Counted from the first letter of the stretch, positions 9,839-18,207 are shown. The stretch: DNA of 64,000 nucleotides from Nocardia seriolae NBRC 15557 (GCF_007990715.1 NZ_BJWY01000022.1:1-64000), one strand, 5' to 3'. The notes: generated from the sequence alone by a model not told the origin. Made by a program: numbers and translations.

Positions 9839-10723
9839 TCAGATCCCGTTCAGTTGAGCCAGGATGTCGAAGGCGCGTTCGGCGGTTTGGCGTTCGAATT
9901 CGATTTCCGCGCTGATCGCCGGTGCCAGTGCGGGATTCGCGAGGGCGAGGCCGTTGGCGAAGATCGTGGTGTTGGCGGCGAGGTCGCCGACGACCAGCAT
10001 CGGCGTGGTGGCCACGCCCTTGCCGAGCACGCTGTCCAGACCCTCACCCACGAAGTAGAAGCGCCACAGCGGACCCATTTTCGCCTGGTAGATCCGGTCG
10101 GTGCGCTCGGTGATGAGGTCACCGGTCGCGGCGATACTGGCGACGATCTTGAAGTAGTCGCCCGCGTCCGCCGGGGTGGACCCGGTGGCGGCGACCGTGC
10201 GGGGCAGGTCGATCACGAGGTGCGCGTTGTATCCGGCGAGCGCGACCCGCGCGGGCGACGCCGAACAATCGGCGGCCAGGGTGAAGTAGTTGGCCCAGTG
10301 CGGTTCCGGAGTTCCGCCGGTGAATTCGGCGTGCACATTGTCGAGGAATCTGCGCAGTAGGTCGTAGCTGAGCCGGTGCGCGTAATCGGGGTCGGCGAAC
10401 GCCTGCGGATCGCGCTGCAGAGGCATGACCGCGGCACCCTCGACGACATCCAGCCCGGTCGCGAACGCACCCCGGCGATCCCCCCGCTGCTCGAACAGCT
10501 CGGTGATCCGATGGTGCCGGGCGACGGCCTCCTCCAACTTCGCGAGCCCGTCCGCACCGCCGATGGTGCTCGTATCGGACAGCTCGGCGACCTCGGCGCT
10601 CGCGGCGGACGACAGCACCGGACCACACGAGGCCGGCACCGGTTCGGCCAGCGCGCTGACGGGTGCGACGAGAGCAGAGGCGAACGACAGCGCGACAACC
10701 GATCTCGAAATTACATTGAGCAC
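9839..10723 (-). CDS. DUF5995 family secreted protein
   Basis: A 294-residue protein with a signal peptide (ISRSVVALSFASALVAPVSALAEP, given here only as a hydrophobic run ending in ALA). The mature domain contains GYNAHLVIDLPRTV, the central His/Asp-bearing motif I associate with DUF5995, a helical family of unknown biochemical role found mainly in actinobacteria. The start is the GTG at 10723. It probably acts in the cell envelope. No enzyme function can be claimed. Confidence 0.65.
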   Translation of the reverse strand: MLNVISRSVVALSFASALVAPVSALAEPVPASCGPVLSSAASAEVAELSDTSTIGGADGLAKLEEAVARHHRITELFEQRGDRRGAFATGLDVVEGAAVMPLQRDPQAFADPDYAHRLSYDLLRRFLDNVHAEFTGGTPEPHWANYFTLAADCSASPARVALAGYNAHLVIDLPRTVAATGSTPADAGDYFKIVASIAATGDLITERTDRIYQAKMGPLWRFYFVGEGLDSVLGKGVATTPMLVVGDLAANTTIFANGLALANPALAPAISAEIEFERQTAERAFDILAQLNGI

Positions 10724-10835
10724 GATGAATTTCTAGCAGCGTTTCACCCCCGCCACCGGGGAGCGCGACAACCAGCGCCATCCGGGCCGCCGAATCACAC
10801 TGTGCACAAGCCCCTTTCGCCCGCTATGCAGTTCG

Positions 10836-10898
10836 TCACACCACTCGGGCGGAATTCGCCATTGCCTCGCTCATCAGCGCGTCGAATTCGGTGGTCAT
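10836..10898 (-). CDS. 20-codon ORF coupled to the marR gene
   Basis: A very short frame (MTTEFDALMSEAMANSARVV) whose ATG overlaps the stop of the upstream marR gene as ATGA. The overlap and the amphipathic sequence suggest either a real micro-protein or the first codons of a coupled gene that has been lost. Nothing homologous follows it. Confidence 0.3.
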   Translation of the reverse strand: MTTEFDALMSEAMANSARVV

Positions 10899-11314
10899 CG
10901 CCCGGCCTCCCGGAGTGCCTCGACCACGGTGTGGAATCCGGCGATCGCGGCCGCGTCGACGTGTTCCAGCGCGCGCGACTCCACGCGCGCGAAGCCCTCG
11001 CTGATCGCCGATGCGGTGGTTCGACCCCGGTCGGTCAGCTCGATCAGTACCGCCCGGCGATCGGTGGGATGCGCAGTGCGGCTGATGCATTCGCGTCGCT
11101 CCAGGCGATCCAGCACGCTGGTCAGGGTGGTCGGGCGGGTGCCGATCGCGGCGCCCAGCTCGGAAACGGTGCACCCCTTGCCATCCGCGAGGTTGGCCAG
11201 CGCATTGATCTCGGCCGCGGTGAGATCCAGATCGGCCAGTTCGGCGGTGATGAGCTGCAGGGTGGCATGCGTGGCACGCTGCAGCGCCAGCAGCACCGGC
11301 GAATCGGTTATCAC
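10895..11314 (-). CDS. MarR-family transcriptional regulator
   Basis: A 139-residue winged-helix repressor. The core contains LTAAEINALANLADGKGCTVSELGAAIG, cited here only as the first helices, then TTLTSVLDRLERREC as the recognition helix and AHPTDRRAVLIELTDRG as the wing with the conserved D-R. It starts at the GTG at 11314. A perfect 8-bp inverted repeat lies directly over this start, so the gene very likely represses itself. The plus-strand membrane protein at 11465 starts 150 bp away in the opposite direction and is a possible second target. The ligand is unknown. Confidence 0.85.
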   Translation of the reverse strand: MITDSPVLLALQRATHATLQLITAELADLDLTAAEINALANLADGKGCTVSELGAAIGTRPTTLTSVLDRLERRECISRTAHPTDRRAVLIELTDRGRTTASAISEGFARVESRALEHVDAAAIAGFHTVVEALREAGR

Positions 11315-11337
11315 GATTTCAGATTATACGAAATCGT
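11313..11337. promoter_or_regulatory. Palindromic operator over the marR start
   Basis: Inverted repeat ACGATTTC, a 9-base spacer, then GAAATCGT. Both 8-base arms match perfectly. The 25-bp size is typical of a MarR dimer site, and it covers the GTG start at 11314 and the divergent intergenic region. Autoregulation is inferred from position. Confidence 0.7.
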
Positions 11338-11464
11338 AGTATCTGGACACCCCGAGCGGCCGGGTGACCATCGGTGCTTCGATGTTTCGGTGCGATCCGT
11401 TCTGGCGATTCATCGGTGATGAAATGAACGACCCCCGGATACCCAGGGATTGGAGAGTGCCGAT

Positions 11465-12025
11465 ATGTCGAACGAGCAGTTCGAGCCCTATCCGGGTTCG
11501 GGTCGATACGAGCCGTTCGGGCCCGGTCAGCCGCAGGGCGGCAAGCCGACGCCGCCACAGACGGTGATCTACGCCTTCTACCTCATGCTGGCCGGGGCCG
11601 CGTTGACCCTGGCCGGGGTGTTGTACGGCCTCACCCAGTACTCGCAAACCCGGGAGCGGGCCCTTCGCGCCGGAAACGGCAACCTCACCGACCGCGAGCT
11701 CGACATGATCGTCGAGGTCTCGTTCGTCGTCGGCATCGTGGCCGGGCTGATCTCCGTCGGCCTCTGGATCTGGATGGCCTACAAAAACCGCGCCGGCCGA
11801 AACTGGGCCCGCGTCACCTCAACCGTCTTCTTCGGCCTCTACACCGCCAGCCTGGCGCTGACCGGTGCCATCGGAAACAGCCCCGCAATCTCGATAGCAT
11901 TCACAATCCTGACCTGGCTCGTCGGCCTCGCCACCGTAATCCTGTTGTGGCTCAACCAATCCAGCGCGTCCTTCCACCCAGCCCCGACCCCGACCCCCTA
12001 CCTCCCCGGCCCGTACGGGGGCTGA
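11465..12025 (+). CDS. Four-helix membrane protein of unknown function
   Basis: A 186-residue protein. An N-terminal polar, Pro/Gly-rich tail of about 30 residues is followed by four hydrophobic segments at roughly residues 35-55, 85-110, 120-140 and 145-165, and then by a Pro-rich C-terminal tail. This layout is common among small actinobacterial membrane proteins of unknown role. ATG 11465 is preferred to 11450 because GGAGAG lies a few bases upstream. It is divergent from the marR gene at 10895 and may be under that regulator. Confidence 0.7.
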   Translation: MSNEQFEPYPGSGRYEPFGPGQPQGGKPTPPQTVIYAFYLMLAGAALTLAGVLYGLTQYSQTRERALRAGNGNLTDRELDMIVEVSFVVGIVAGLISVGLWIWMAYKNRAGRNWARVTSTVFFGLYTASLALTGAIGNSPAISIAFTILTWLVGLATVILLWLNQSSASFHPAPTPTPYLPGPYGG

Positions 12026-12128
12026 TGGTCACCTCATGATCCGGTAGGCGCAATGCCGGGGATGCCGACCGCTCGATCCCGGAGAGCCTCGGCGGGCGTG
12101 GGTCGCGTCACATGCACATCGGTTGCAT

Positions 12129-12145
12129 ATACCCCCTGGGGGTAT
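12129..12145. promoter_or_regulatory. CsoR/RcnR-type operator palindrome
   Basis: ATACCCCCTGGGGGTAT is a perfect 17-base palindrome of two ATACCCCC arms around a central T. G/C-tract palindromes flanked by TA are the classic target of CsoR-family repressors that sense Cu(I), Ni/Co or persulfides. It lies about 50 bp upstream of a small cysteine-rich ORF and 113 bp upstream of an MFS gene. No csoR gene is in the window, so the regulator would be encoded elsewhere. Confidence 0.7.
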
Positions 12146-12193
12146 TAGGTTTCTCGGTGTCGAGCAGGACGAAATCGGAAAGGAGGGCGCGGG

Positions 12194-12295
12194 ATGTGCG
12201 AGTGCCGGTGTCTCAGCTATCTGCAACCGCCCCGACCACTTTCAGGAAGTGAATCCGATGTCTGCCGCTCCTGCGATCAATTCCCTTTTCCGTAA
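12194..12295 (+). CDS. Cysteine-rich upstream ORF (33 residues)
   Basis: ATG 12194 is preceded at a 7-base distance by a perfect AGGAGG (12181-12186), the best ribosome-binding site in this part of the window. The peptide opens M-C-E-C-R-C and has a later C-R-S-C pair, giving five Cys in 33 residues. It ends at TAA 12293-12295, 35 bases inside the MFS gene, in a different frame from it. A translated, Cys-dense leader that overlaps the start of a probable metal or thiol exporter suggests translational control, as known for cysteine-attenuation leaders and the copper-linked CruR leader. The role here is inference. Confidence 0.5.
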   Translation: MCECRCLSYLQPPRPLSGSESDVCRSCDQFPFP

Positions 12296-13655
12296 CCGCG
12301 ACTACCTTCGACTGTTCACCGCTCAGGTGTCGGGGCTGTTCGGTACCGGACTGACCACCGTCGCGCTGGGGCTGCTCGCCTACGACCTCGCGGGCGGCGC
12401 CGCCGCGGCCGTGCTCGGTACCGCGCTCACCATCAAGATGCTGGTTTATGTGACGGTCGCGCCCGTGGTGGCCGCGTATGCCGGGCGGCTGCCGCGGCGC
12501 ACGTTTCTGACCGCGCTGCACCTGATTCGGGCCGGTGTCGTACTGGCGCTGCCGTTCAGCGATCAGATCTGGCAGATCTACGTGCTGATCGCGGTGCTCC
12601 AAACAGCTTCCGCCGCATACACTCCCACCTATCAGGCCGTCATCCCCGACATTCTGCCCGACGAGCGCGAGTACACCCGTGCAGTGTCGGCGGCGCAGTT
12701 GGCCGCCACCATGGAGACGCTGCTGAGCCCGATGCTGGCCGCGGCGGCGTTGACGGTCATGAGCTTCCACTGGCTGTTCGTCGGCACCGCGATCGGATTC
12801 GCCGTATCGGCGGGACTCGTGGTCGCCACCCGGATTCCGAACGCGACTGTCACCACGGGTGATTCGTTCCGCGAGCGGATCACCGCCGGCATCCGCATCT
12901 TCGCCGCGACACCGCGGCTGCGCGGCCTGCTCGGGCTGAACCTGGTGGTCGCCGCGGCCGGTTCGGTGGTCATGGTCAATACCGTGAACTACGTGCGGGA
13001 CACCCTCGGCGGAACCCAGTCGGGTGTCGCAATGCTGCTGGCCGCCAATGGCTTCGGCACCATGCTCGTCGCCCTGGCCGTCCCCCGGGTACTCGATCGC
13101 GGCGGTGCGCGGCCGGTGATGCTGGCCGGTGCGGCCACCCTGCTCGGCGGGCTCGGCACCGCTATCGCGCTGTCGCCGGCGGATTCGGGTGACTGGCGGT
13201 GGGCCGCTGCCATCGCGATCTGGGCGCTGACCGGTGCGGGCACCGCGGCCATCCTGACGCCGACCGGGCAGGTGCTGCGGCAGTCCTCGCACGCCGCGGA
13301 TCGGCCCGCGTTGTTCGCGGCCCAGTTCTCCCTCTCGCACCTGGCCTGGCTGCTCACCTACCCGGTGACCGGATGGCTCACCACCACAGCCGGTTTCACC
13401 ACCACCTGGGTGACGCTGGCGGCCTTCGCCGCGATCGGCATCACGGTGGCGCTGCGCGCCTGGCCGCGCCGCGATCCCGAGGTGATCACCCACCTGCACG
13501 CGGTCGGCAGCATCGACACCGACCGGCTGGGCGAGGCCGCCGAACTGGTGGACGACCGGTACTACCGCCACACCCACGCCTACGTCATCGACGCCGATCA
13601 CCGGCGCTGGCCGGTCCGCACGCCACGCGGGCTCGAAATCACCGCCGCAGCCTGA
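12258..13655 (+). CDS. MFS transporter, probable metal or stress-linked exporter
   Basis: A 465-residue major facilitator with about 12 hydrophobic segments. Residues from about 410 to the end form a soluble tail with several His, Tyr and Asp residues (DDRYYRHTHAYVIDADHRRW), suited to metal contacts. ATG 12258 has AGGAAG upstream at 12244-12249. It lies behind the CsoR-type palindrome at 12129 and overlaps the cysteine-rich ORF at 12194, so expression is probably induced by a metal ion or a reactive sulfur species. The general shape resembles NreB-like nickel exporters and DHA-type drug exporters. The substrate is not determined. Confidence 0.8.
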   Translation: MSAAPAINSLFRNRDYLRLFTAQVSGLFGTGLTTVALGLLAYDLAGGAAAAVLGTALTIKMLVYVTVAPVVAAYAGRLPRRTFLTALHLIRAGVVLALPFSDQIWQIYVLIAVLQTASAAYTPTYQAVIPDILPDEREYTRAVSAAQLAATMETLLSPMLAAAALTVMSFHWLFVGTAIGFAVSAGLVVATRIPNATVTTGDSFRERITAGIRIFAATPRLRGLLGLNLVVAAAGSVVMVNTVNYVRDTLGGTQSGVAMLLAANGFGTMLVALAVPRVLDRGGARPVMLAGAATLLGGLGTAIALSPADSGDWRWAAAIAIWALTGAGTAAILTPTGQVLRQSSHAADRPALFAAQFSLSHLAWLLTYPVTGWLTTTAGFTTTWVTLAAFAAIGITVALRAWPRRDPEVITHLHAVGSIDTDRLGEAAELVDDRYYRHTHAYVIDADHRRWPVRTPRGLEITAAA

Positions 13656-13749
13656 GGACCCCTCTGCCCGTGCTCGCGAGCACGGAATCCGCCCGGGCGA
13701 AGTCGGCGGCGGCCATGCCGCCGTTGATGGCGGCGGTGACGATGGCGAC

Positions 13750-14007
13750 GGCCATCCGGTGCGGATCGGCGCGGTCACCGATCGCCCCGACGACTGGCTG
13801 ATCGCCATCGCCAACGGCTACGGCATCGCACTCGCGCCGGAATCGGCGTCGCGCTACTTCGCCCGGCCCGGCATCGTCTACCGACCGGTCGAGGGCGTGA
13901 GTCCCACCCGGGTCGGCGTCGCCTGGCGGCCGTCCGAGGACGCCGACCCGGTGGTGCGGGAATTCGTGCGCAGCTGTCTCGAATACCGCGAGACCGCGCG
14001 GGAGTAG
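13750..14007 (+). pseudogene. LysR-family regulator, C-terminal fragment
   Basis: About 85 residues matching the end of a LysR substrate-binding domain (DDWLIAIANGYGIALAPES, then VAWRPSEDADPVVREFV). The helix-turn-helix and most of the effector domain are missing. Just upstream, on the opposite strand at about 13676-13760, is a short coding-like stretch (MAVAIVTAAINGGMAAADFA) from some other gene's end, so this is a junction of two broken genes. Confidence 0.6.
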
Positions 14008-14010
14008 GAA

Positions 14011-14880
14011 TCAGAGGGTGGCGACCATCTGCTGCGCGGTGGCGGCGTGGCCGTACTGGTTCGGATGGAACCTCGCGCCCTCGCCATTGTCGACCGAGGT
14101 GCCGTTGACCCAGCGGTCCGGGATGGCCTCGCAGGCGTCGTGACCGTTGTAGATCTCGTAGGTGCTGAAGTATTCGGTGCCGGCCTGCGAGCGCAGCATG
14201 GTGTTCAACCCGCCGACGACGGTGTCGCGCGCCCAGTCGACATCACCGGGCAGCACCGGCTGCCGCCCGGCGCACAGGGCGGCATTGTCGGGCAGGATGT
14301 GCGGGTAGCCGACCAGCACGACCCGGGCCTGCGGCGCTCGACTCTTGATGTCGGACACCAGCTTCGCGACCTTGGCCGAGGTCTGCGAGAGCCGGGTCGG
14401 CATGGACGCGTCGTACTTGTGCTTGCAGCCCAGCAGCAGTTCGGCGCTGCCGCTGGTGCTTCCGGTGCCGAGATCCTGGAGCACTGCGCTGCCCGTCCCG
14501 GACCCGGTGCCGAGGGTCCCGGCCATCACGCAGTCCTTGACGATGTCGCCGAAGCCGATGTCATTGCCGCCGACGCCGAGGGTGACCAGGGCGGTGTCGG
14601 AGGTGACCGCCGAGAGCTGGGTGGCGGTCACGCTGTCGGTGGTCGCGCCGCCGCAGGTGACATCGGTGAGGCTGTACCCGCGCTGCGCCGCGAACAGATG
14701 CGCGTAGTTGCGATCGGAGCGCGAGCAGGTGGTGTCGAGAATGTTCGAGATGCCGATACCGGCCGCGTACGAATCCCCCAGTGCCACATACTTCGTGCCG
14801 CTCGCCCCGGCGGGGGCGATGCCGACGAGCGTCCCGGCGGCGACGATCGCAATAGTGGACAGGCAGTGCTTCAGTTTCAC
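14011..14880 (-). CDS. Secreted SGNH/GDSL hydrolase (lipase/esterase)
   Basis: A 289-residue exported esterase. After a signal peptide ending near PAGASG come the SGNH blocks: the nucleophile motif ALGDSYAAG, the oxyanion GGND in GVGGNDIGFGD, and the C-terminal catalytic FHPNQYGH. Several Cys suggest disulfides in the mature enzyme. The build is close to Streptomyces-type secreted lipases that hydrolyse acyl esters outside the cell. The start is the GTG at 14880. It stands alone and converges with the LysR remnant. Confidence 0.85.
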   Translation of the reverse strand: MKLKHCLSTIAIVAAGTLVGIAPAGASGTKYVALGDSYAAGIGISNILDTTCSRSDRNYAHLFAAQRGYSLTDVTCGGATTDSVTATQLSAVTSDTALVTLGVGGNDIGFGDIVKDCVMAGTLGTGSGTGSAVLQDLGTGSTSGSAELLLGCKHKYDASMPTRLSQTSAKVAKLVSDIKSRAPQARVVLVGYPHILPDNAALCAGRQPVLPGDVDWARDTVVGGLNTMLRSQAGTEYFSTYEIYNGHDACEAIPDRWVNGTSVDNGEGARFHPNQYGHAATAQQMVATL

Positions 14881-14998
14881 GATATGGGTCCTCGCGTCGA
14901 TGCTCGGGTGAATAGCCCAAGACGGTACGAGATGACCTTGCGCCCAGTAGGTCGAGTTGCCGAATCGTGATCAGGAACCGGGCGCTATCGCGAGGGTG

Positions 14999-15826
14999 TC
15001 AGCGGCCGTTCGACCCCGGAATCGCCCGGGCGGCGGCGAATTCGGCCATGTCGATCAGGCGCATGGCATTGGCCAGGGCCGTGATCGTGGTGGTGCCGAG
15101 GGGACCGCTGCGGTCGTAGAGAACAGCGGTGGCCACGGCAATGCCATTGGCGGCGATATGGTTCTGCGCGACCAGGCCGACCTCGGGCGCTTCGGGCAGC
15201 CGGGTGAGCGTGAGGGTGACATCGGAATTGATGTAGCCGACGCCCTGGGTGCCCCAGTTGCAGACCAGGTTGGCGGTGTCGCCGACGAAGGCCGCTCGCT
15301 CGAACGGAGTGATGGGACGGCCCTCGATCAGGCACGGCACGTTGTTCCACGCCGACTTCCGGTGCGGGTTGACCCCGGAGGCGAAATCGTGGGTCCAGTC
15401 GTGGATTCCGGACTTGAACAGCGGCGGGCTGCCATGGGGGCCGTCGAGCCGCTGATCGGGGACGGGCAGGTAGTCGAGAGTGGGCTGCCAGACCTCGCCC
15501 GGCGGCTCGTCGGCCACGGCCAGGTAGTGGACGCTGGCGCGGGCGCGGACCTCGCCGCGCTGGATGATCGAGGCGTCGGCCACCCGGATTCGGTTGCCGT
15601 CGCGGACGATCGCACTGACGAGCTCGATCGGCTCGTTGAGGACCGGGCGGAACATATCGACGGTGAACCGGGCCGGGAGGAAACCCGGCCCGGGGCTGTG
15701 GGTTTCGAGCTGGTGCGCCAGCAGGCCGCACACCGCGGTGCCCGCCAGTTGGGCGTCGGACCAGGCGCTGACCGCCATCGGGGCCGCGGTGTAGCGACCG
15801 TTCGCCTCGGTGAAGAACGCGACCAT
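14999..15826 (-). CDS. Acyl-CoA thioesterase-like double hotdog protein
   Basis: A 275-residue protein resembling TesB/4HBT-type thioesterases, with two hotdog repeats. An N-terminal half contains HSPGPGFLPARFTVDMFRP, the usual strand entering the acyl pocket. A C-terminal half contains GVGYINSDVTLTLTRLP and a late LYDRSGPLG segment seen in acyl-CoA thioesterases of Mycobacteriales. It would hydrolyse an acyl-CoA in the cytoplasm. The start is the ATG at 15826 and no operon partner is evident. Confidence 0.7.
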   Translation of the reverse strand: MVAFFTEANGRYTAAPMAVSAWSDAQLAGTAVCGLLAHQLETHSPGPGFLPARFTVDMFRPVLNEPIELVSAIVRDGNRIRVADASIIQRGEVRARASVHYLAVADEPPGEVWQPTLDYLPVPDQRLDGPHGSPPLFKSGIHDWTHDFASGVNPHRKSAWNNVPCLIEGRPITPFERAAFVGDTANLVCNWGTQGVGYINSDVTLTLTRLPEAPEVGLVAQNHIAANGIAVATAVLYDRSGPLGTTTITALANAMRLIDMAEFAAARAIPGSNGR

Positions 15827-15904
15827 ACTCTCTCCCCTACCCTTCCGATGATCTTCCAGACTAGAACATGTTTCAGGAAGGTGAGGGGCGGGGCCGGTCC
15901 GCCG

Positions 15905-16279
15905 TCAGTTCACCCAGGGCGGGTTGACGACGGTGCCGTCGAGGAGTTCGCCGGTGAAGCCGACGGGCGCATTGACCAGCACTTCGGCCACGGCGTCGGA
16001 CGGATTGTCCAGGCGGATGACCGATCCGGCCGGGGCCACCGCCGCATCACCGGCGGCCAACCGCGCGGATTCGCCCTCGATGGTCATGGTGATACCGCCC
16101 GCGAGGACGACGAACGCCTCCTCGCGGTGGATCCGGTGCGGGACGCCCTCGGTCCCGGGCGCGATCTCCAGCCGCCACACGCACAGTTCACTGCTGCCGG
16201 TGGCGGGGCGGACCAGCGGGGTGAAGCGGGAGCCGTGCATTTCGTGGGACTGGACATCGGCGGCGTGAATGACAGGCAT
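15905..16279 (-). CDS. Cupin domain protein
   Basis: A 124-residue single-domain cupin. The first motif appears as a PHRIHREEAFVVLAGG stretch, with His, His and Glu metal ligands, and the second as an AGDAAVAPAGSVIRLDNPS segment. Such proteins are metal-dependent dioxygenases, isomerases or binding proteins; the reaction here is unknown. I place the start at ATG 16279, with AGGAGAAGG upstream, rather than 16300. It is divergent from a marR gene, with two palindromes between them, so the pair probably forms one regulated unit. Confidence 0.8.
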   Translation of the reverse strand: MPVIHAADVQSHEMHGSRFTPLVRPATGSSELCVWRLEIAPGTEGVPHRIHREEAFVVLAGGITMTIEGESARLAAGDAAVAPAGSVIRLDNPSDAVAEVLVNAPVGFTGELLDGTVVNPPWVN

Positions 16280-16293
16280 GCGCCTTCTCCTTT

Positions 16294-16333
16294 TAGTCAA
16301 TCTGCTTGACTAATATAGTCAAGCTTGTTGACT
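16294..16333. promoter_or_regulatory. Twin MarR-type operators between cupin and marR
   Basis: Two nearly identical palindromes: TAGTCAA-TCTGC-TTGACTA at 16294-16312 and AGTCAA-GCTTG-TTGACT at 16317-16333, with centres 22 bp apart (two helical turns). The region is AT-rich compared with its surroundings. The TTGACT arms could also serve as -35 elements, so a bound repressor would block the promoters. Confidence 0.75.
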
Positions 16334-16360
16334 TTTCTGTCAAGTGCCAAGATTCCAGGC

Positions 16361-16807
16361 ATGCCCGGATACGCACAGGACCTGCCGCTGCTGCTGCTCG
16401 CGGCCGCCGCGGAGGTGACCGACGCCATCCACCACGGCACGGTCGCGGCCGGATTCACCGATATCCGGCCCAGCCACGGCTTCGCGTTCGTGCGCATGGC
16501 GCCCAACGGCGCGACGGTCGGCGAGCTCGCCGAACACCTGAGCGTGACCAAGCAGGCCGCCAGCCAGCTGGTCGACGAACTCGTGAAAAAGGGCTACGCC
16601 CAGCGCAATCCGCACCCCTCCGATGCCCGCGCCAAACTCATCACGCTGACCGAGCGCGGTTGGGCGTGCACCCGTGCCGCCGACGCCGCGGCCGCGCGGT
16701 TCACCGAGCGGTGGCTGGCGACGCTCGGACCGGCGGCCACGGTCGAACTACGCAATACGCTCGCGCGGGTCGTCATACCCGGCCGGGTGAGACCCTCCGC
16801 GTGGTGA
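16361..16807 (+). CDS. MarR-family transcriptional regulator
   Basis: A 148-residue winged-helix protein. The helix-turn-helix is visible as GATVGELAEHLSVTKQAASQ followed by LVDELVKKGY, and the wing as HPSDARAKLITLTERG. I use the ATG at 16361, which gives a normal MarR N-terminus. There is no clear Shine-Dalgarno, so the mRNA may be leaderless or nearly so. It is divergent from the cupin gene, with two matching palindromes in between, which fits a repressor controlling itself and the cupin. Confidence 0.8.
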   Translation: MPGYAQDLPLLLLAAAAEVTDAIHHGTVAAGFTDIRPSHGFAFVRMAPNGATVGELAEHLSVTKQAASQLVDELVKKGYAQRNPHPSDARAKLITLTERGWACTRAADAAAARFTERWLATLGPAATVELRNTLARVVIPGRVRPSAW

Positions 16808-16820
16808 ATCCGGCCGCCGC

Positions 16821-17678
16821 TCAGCCGAGTTCGAGGGTGGTCACCCCGAAGACGCGCTCGCGGCGGTGGGGGCGAACGGGACCGGTGTACATCCGGGCCG
16901 TCTCGAAACTCGGCCGCAGACCGGCCTCCTCCATCAGGCGCACCGCGGCCTCGTTCACGAGCGGGACATCCACCGCCAGTGGCATTCCGGCCGCGTGGGC
17001 GGCGAGCGCGGCCAGCAACTGGCGCGCGTCGGCGGGAGTGTCGGCGAACAGCGGGCCCACCCGCAGTGAATCGCGAGCCGGGCGCAGGGTGGCGTAACCG
17101 GTGACGGTGCCGTCGACAATGCGCGCGAAGGTCCGGTGACCCGGCTCATTGAGCCAGGCGGTCAGGAAATCCGGACGGTCCGCCGGGTGGCAGGCGGAGT
17201 CGTAGGGCTGCAGGGCGGCGAAATCCGTTGGCGAGAGGGCGGTTACCGAGTCATCGGGCAGCGGCAGGCGCGGGATGCCGGTGAATCGTGCACTGTTGTA
17301 GGCGAGTTCGAATCCGCTGCGGCGATAGTTGTCCTGCTGGTCGGGCACCCCGTCGAGTCCGACGACCCGGTCGCCCGCGTGCTTCATCCCGGCCTCCCAG
17401 GTGGCCAGGCCGAATCCGTACCCGCGCAGGTCTTTTCGCACGAGATAGAACCCCAGGAAGGCGAAGTCGCCGCCGTGGTTGACCACCGACACCGCGGTGG
17501 CGGGCTCCCCGTTCACCCGCCCCAGCAGGAACCCGTCCGGATCCTGCGCGAAGAACGCGGTGACATCCCGCGCCCCCGGATTCCAGCCTTCGGCGGCGGC
17601 CCACCCCACCACGGTGGCCCATTCCGCCGGCGTGGCGCGAGCAATGACGAGATCATCGAGACGCACGGCATCCGGCAT
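16821..17678 (-). CDS. GNAT-family N-acetyltransferase
   Basis: A 285-residue protein with an N-terminal GNAT fold. The acetyl-CoA pyrophosphate loop is seen as LRGYGFGLATWEAG (the Q/RxxGxG/A pattern), preceded by GFYLVRKDLRGYG. The C-terminal half looks like the second acetyltransferase-like domain (DUF1248/Acetyltransf_18) found in longer actinobacterial GNATs. Substrate unknown. It converges with the marR gene at 16361, and the two genes end 13 bp apart. Confidence 0.8.
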   Translation of the reverse strand: MPDAVRLDDLVIARATPAEWATVVGWAAAEGWNPGARDVTAFFAQDPDGFLLGRVNGEPATAVSVVNHGGDFAFLGFYLVRKDLRGYGFGLATWEAGMKHAGDRVVGLDGVPDQQDNYRRSGFELAYNSARFTGIPRLPLPDDSVTALSPTDFAALQPYDSACHPADRPDFLTAWLNEPGHRTFARIVDGTVTGYATLRPARDSLRVGPLFADTPADARQLLAALAAHAAGMPLAVDVPLVNEAAVRLMEEAGLRPSFETARMYTGPVRPHRRERVFGVTTLELG

Positions 17679-17705
17679 GCCACCACCGTAGCCGCAAAAG
17701 CTCTG

Positions 17706-18096
17706 CTACTCCCTGAGATTCAGGCAGATGGGGGTGCCCCTCGGGGTCCAGCACGATGCCCCACGGCAGCTGGTTGTCCCAATCCGGATTGAGGCCGGGC
17801 TGGAATTCGGGAATCGTCGCGCCCAGCGCGACGGCGAGATCGGTGGCCTGGTCGATATCGACCACGTTCAGGTCCACGTGCACCCGTTTCGGGTGCAGCG
17901 GGCTGTCGGGCCAGGGCGCGGCCGTGTGCCCCTCCACGAAACCGAAGCACAGCACCGACTTTCCATCGGTGATCAGCGCATATCCGTCCTCGGAGTGCAT
18001 GATTCGCCAATCCAGCAGGGCACTGTAGAACTCGGCGAGCCGGCGCGGATCGGCGGAGTCGATGGTGACGCAGCTGAGCGCGATCGGCGCGGTCAC
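17706..18096 (-). pseudogene. VOC (glyoxalase-like) family protein, frameshifted at the last codons
   Basis: A vicinal-oxygen-chelate protein of about 130 residues: CVTIDSADPRRLAEFYSALL opens the first module, and HVDLNVVDIDQATDLAVALGA is the second. The normal ending for the family, a DPEGHP then an ICLNLRE-type tail and stop, is present but displaced by one extra base in a run of five G (17730-17734). In the literal frame the protein reads on into unrelated sequence to 17653. The GTG at 18096 is the start. Probably functional if the extra base is an error. Confidence 0.75.
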
Positions 18097-18207
18097 GGTG
18101 GTTCCCTTCGGTCGATGGAGCGGCCATCCAACTGCCCGGCAACCATAACCCGCCCCTCCGGTAGGGTCGGGCAAAGACATTGCCGACCAGCAGCGGGGTT
18201 GCGAGAA

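Noticed and set aside
12213..13814. A 533-codon minus-strand frame opposite the MFS gene
   Set aside because: Its Arg/Gly/Gln-rich content has no domain, and the plus strand encodes a clear MFS protein.
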